Assembly: GCA_025455635.1 (NCBI GenBank) | Contig: JALOMF010000289.1 | Span: 1 to 5,853 of the forward strand | Source: Saprospiraceae bacterium | GTDB taxonomy: Bacteria > Bacteroidota > Bacteroidia > Chitinophagales > Saprospiraceae | Direction of reading: 5' to 3' | Length of the DNA stretch: 5,853 nt | Part shown: piece by piece, positions 4,928 to 5,853 of the stretch | How the letters are laid out: each line of letters opens with the position of its first letter | Numbering within the stretch: the stretch's first letter is position 1 | The notes under the pieces: model-generated | What the model saw: the letters and a program-made list of their open reading frames with translations, nothing else | What the model was told of the DNA's origin: nothing | The model's database searches: none | Translations under genes and position numbers: made by a program

Positions 4928-5853
4928 TTATCCCATCATGTCATTGCCCTGCATGTTCATGCGCATGTTTTTGCGCTTGAAGAGCGAGGCATCCATTTTG
5001 CCGAAGCGGTAGGAGAAGTTCAAGCGCAGGATTTGCGGGTCACGGTAACGGTACTGCTCTTGGATGAAGAAGTCAGATTCGGTGTAGGTGCCATTCCTGC
5101 GGGTTTTGAAAATATCGTTGACGTTCAGGGTCAATGTACCTTTTTTATGCATGATTTCTTTCCGCAGCGCAACGTCCACAAACCAGTTGTCGAGGGAGTA
5201 GCCCTGTGCCGTGTTGGTTGGGCCGGGCTGCCAAGGCATCCGGTTGCCGCTGTCGGGCGTGAAAGCAGCCTTGCTACGGTACTCGCCAGTAAGCTGTAAG
5301 GTGAAGCCGAGGGGCAGCCTCAACTGTATGTTTTCCTTCACAAACCAACTCAACCGTTCGATTTTCAGGCCGCTTTCCACGTTCGTAGCATCCACCGTGG
5401 ACTGGTACACGTTCACGTTAGTGGTCAGGTCTAGTATTTTGAAAAAAGTGTTTTTCAAAGTAGCCTCAGCGCCGTAGGCTTGGCTGCTGTTGGCGTTGAT
5501 ATAGCTGATGACGTTCACCGAGCGGTCGAGGTCAGCGTTGAATTCAGGTGCTAACTGCGTGGTAATCAGGTCGGTAGCCCGTTTGTAATAGACCGACACC
5601 AAAAGGTTGTGCCCCGGCTTGAGAATGTTCTGGTAGGAAACCTCGACAGAGTTCATGAACTCGGGCAGCAGCTCAGGATTGCCACGGCGCAAGTTCAACG
5701 AGTCGGAGAAATCAATGAAAGGCATCGTCTGGAAGAAGTTCGGACGGTTCACCCGGCGGGTGTAGGCGAATTGGATATTGTCCTCAGCATTCAGTTTTTT
5801 GGTGACGAAAACGCTGGGGAACAAGCTGAACGGGTAGCTGATGGTGAAAGAGG
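4928..5853 (-). CDS. Outer-membrane beta-barrel protein (OMP_b-brl_3 / TonB-receptor-like), C-terminal part
   Basis: The C-terminal 307 residues of an outer-membrane barrel; the 5' end lies beyond the right edge, and the frame is open to the last base. Numbering from the first visible residue, family landmarks are FPSVFVTKKL (11-20), YTRRVNRPNFF (30-40), LRRGNPELLPEF (54-65), SQAYGAEATLKN (123-134), LNVNDIF (242-248) and the terminal strand LRLNFSYRFGK (275-285). These match the large Bacteroidota group of barrel proteins related to TonB-dependent receptors, often with an N-terminal carboxypeptidase-like (CNA-B/CarboxypepD_reg) domain that would lie off-window. Alternating hydrophobic strands and aromatic girdle residues fit a barrel. 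After the last strand comes a 22-residue polar tail rich in K, N, M and G (286-307), common in this group. The substrate is unknown. The ATG/TTG-like starts inside the window are not real starts. Confidence 0.9.
   Translation of the reverse strand, partial: SFTISYPFSLFPSVFVTKKLNAEDNIQFAYTRRVNRPNFFQTMPFIDFSDSLNLRRGNPELLPEFMNSVEVSYQNILKPGHNLLVSVYYKRATDLITTQLAPEFNADLDRSVNVISYINANSSQAYGAEATLKNTFFKILDLTTNVNVYQSTVDATNVESGLKIERLSWFVKENIQLRLPLGFTLQLTGEYRSKAAFTPDSGNRMPWQPGPTNTAQGYSLDNWFVDVALRKEIMHKKGTLTLNVNDIFKTRRNGTYTESDFFIQEQYRYRDPQILRLNFSYRFGKMDASLFKRKNMRMNMQGNDMMG

Overview
The window looks like a chromosomal segment of a Bacteroidota bacterium, most likely from the Saprospiria or a nearby group; the group-level placement is inference. 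The supporting observations are: gene starts without Shine-Dalgarno sequences, preceded by A/T-rich DNA; a TonB-receptor-like outer-membrane barrel of the kind common in Bacteroidota (OMP_b-brl_3-like); a small membrane-anchored CxxCH protein of the Haem_bd type, also frequent there; and GC-rich coding DNA (mid-50s percent by eye) separated by AT-rich or repeat-filled gaps.

Left half, plus strand (207-3152): a complete three-gene operon for the proton-translocating NAD(P) transhydrogenase, in the split-alpha arrangement pntAA (soluble NAD(H)-binding domain I), pntAB (three-helix membrane part of alpha) and pntB (membrane domain II plus NADP(H)-binding domain III). Together these make the membrane complex that uses the proton gradient to drive hydride transfer from NADH to NADP+, supplying NADPH. 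The catalytic landmarks are intact in all three subunits. The proton-channel histidine sits on the alpha-2 subunit, as in Thermus, rather than on beta as in E. coli.

Centre (3153-3309): the gap between the convergent pntB and regulator genes holds a cluster of five TTG(C/G)CAA heptamers forming stacked hairpins, followed by a strong hairpin flanked by A and T tracts that should terminate transcription from both sides.

Right half, minus strand (3310-5853): read in the direction of transcription, the order is a TonB-receptor-like outer-membrane barrel protein (its 5' part lies beyond the window), a haem-binding-domain protein anchored in the inner membrane, an intrinsic terminator, a 260-base AT-rich upstream region with paired near-palindromic repeats, and a Crp/Fnr-family regulator with a degenerate effector pocket and no Fnr-type Fe-S cysteines.

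Every gene here belongs to a known family, and I see no clearly new multi-gene system. The less ordinary material is between the genes: a nine-unit heptad array with an orientation switch between pntAB and pntB, the 13-bp-period TTGSCAA cluster after pntB, and the paired operator-like sites upstream of the crp-type gene.
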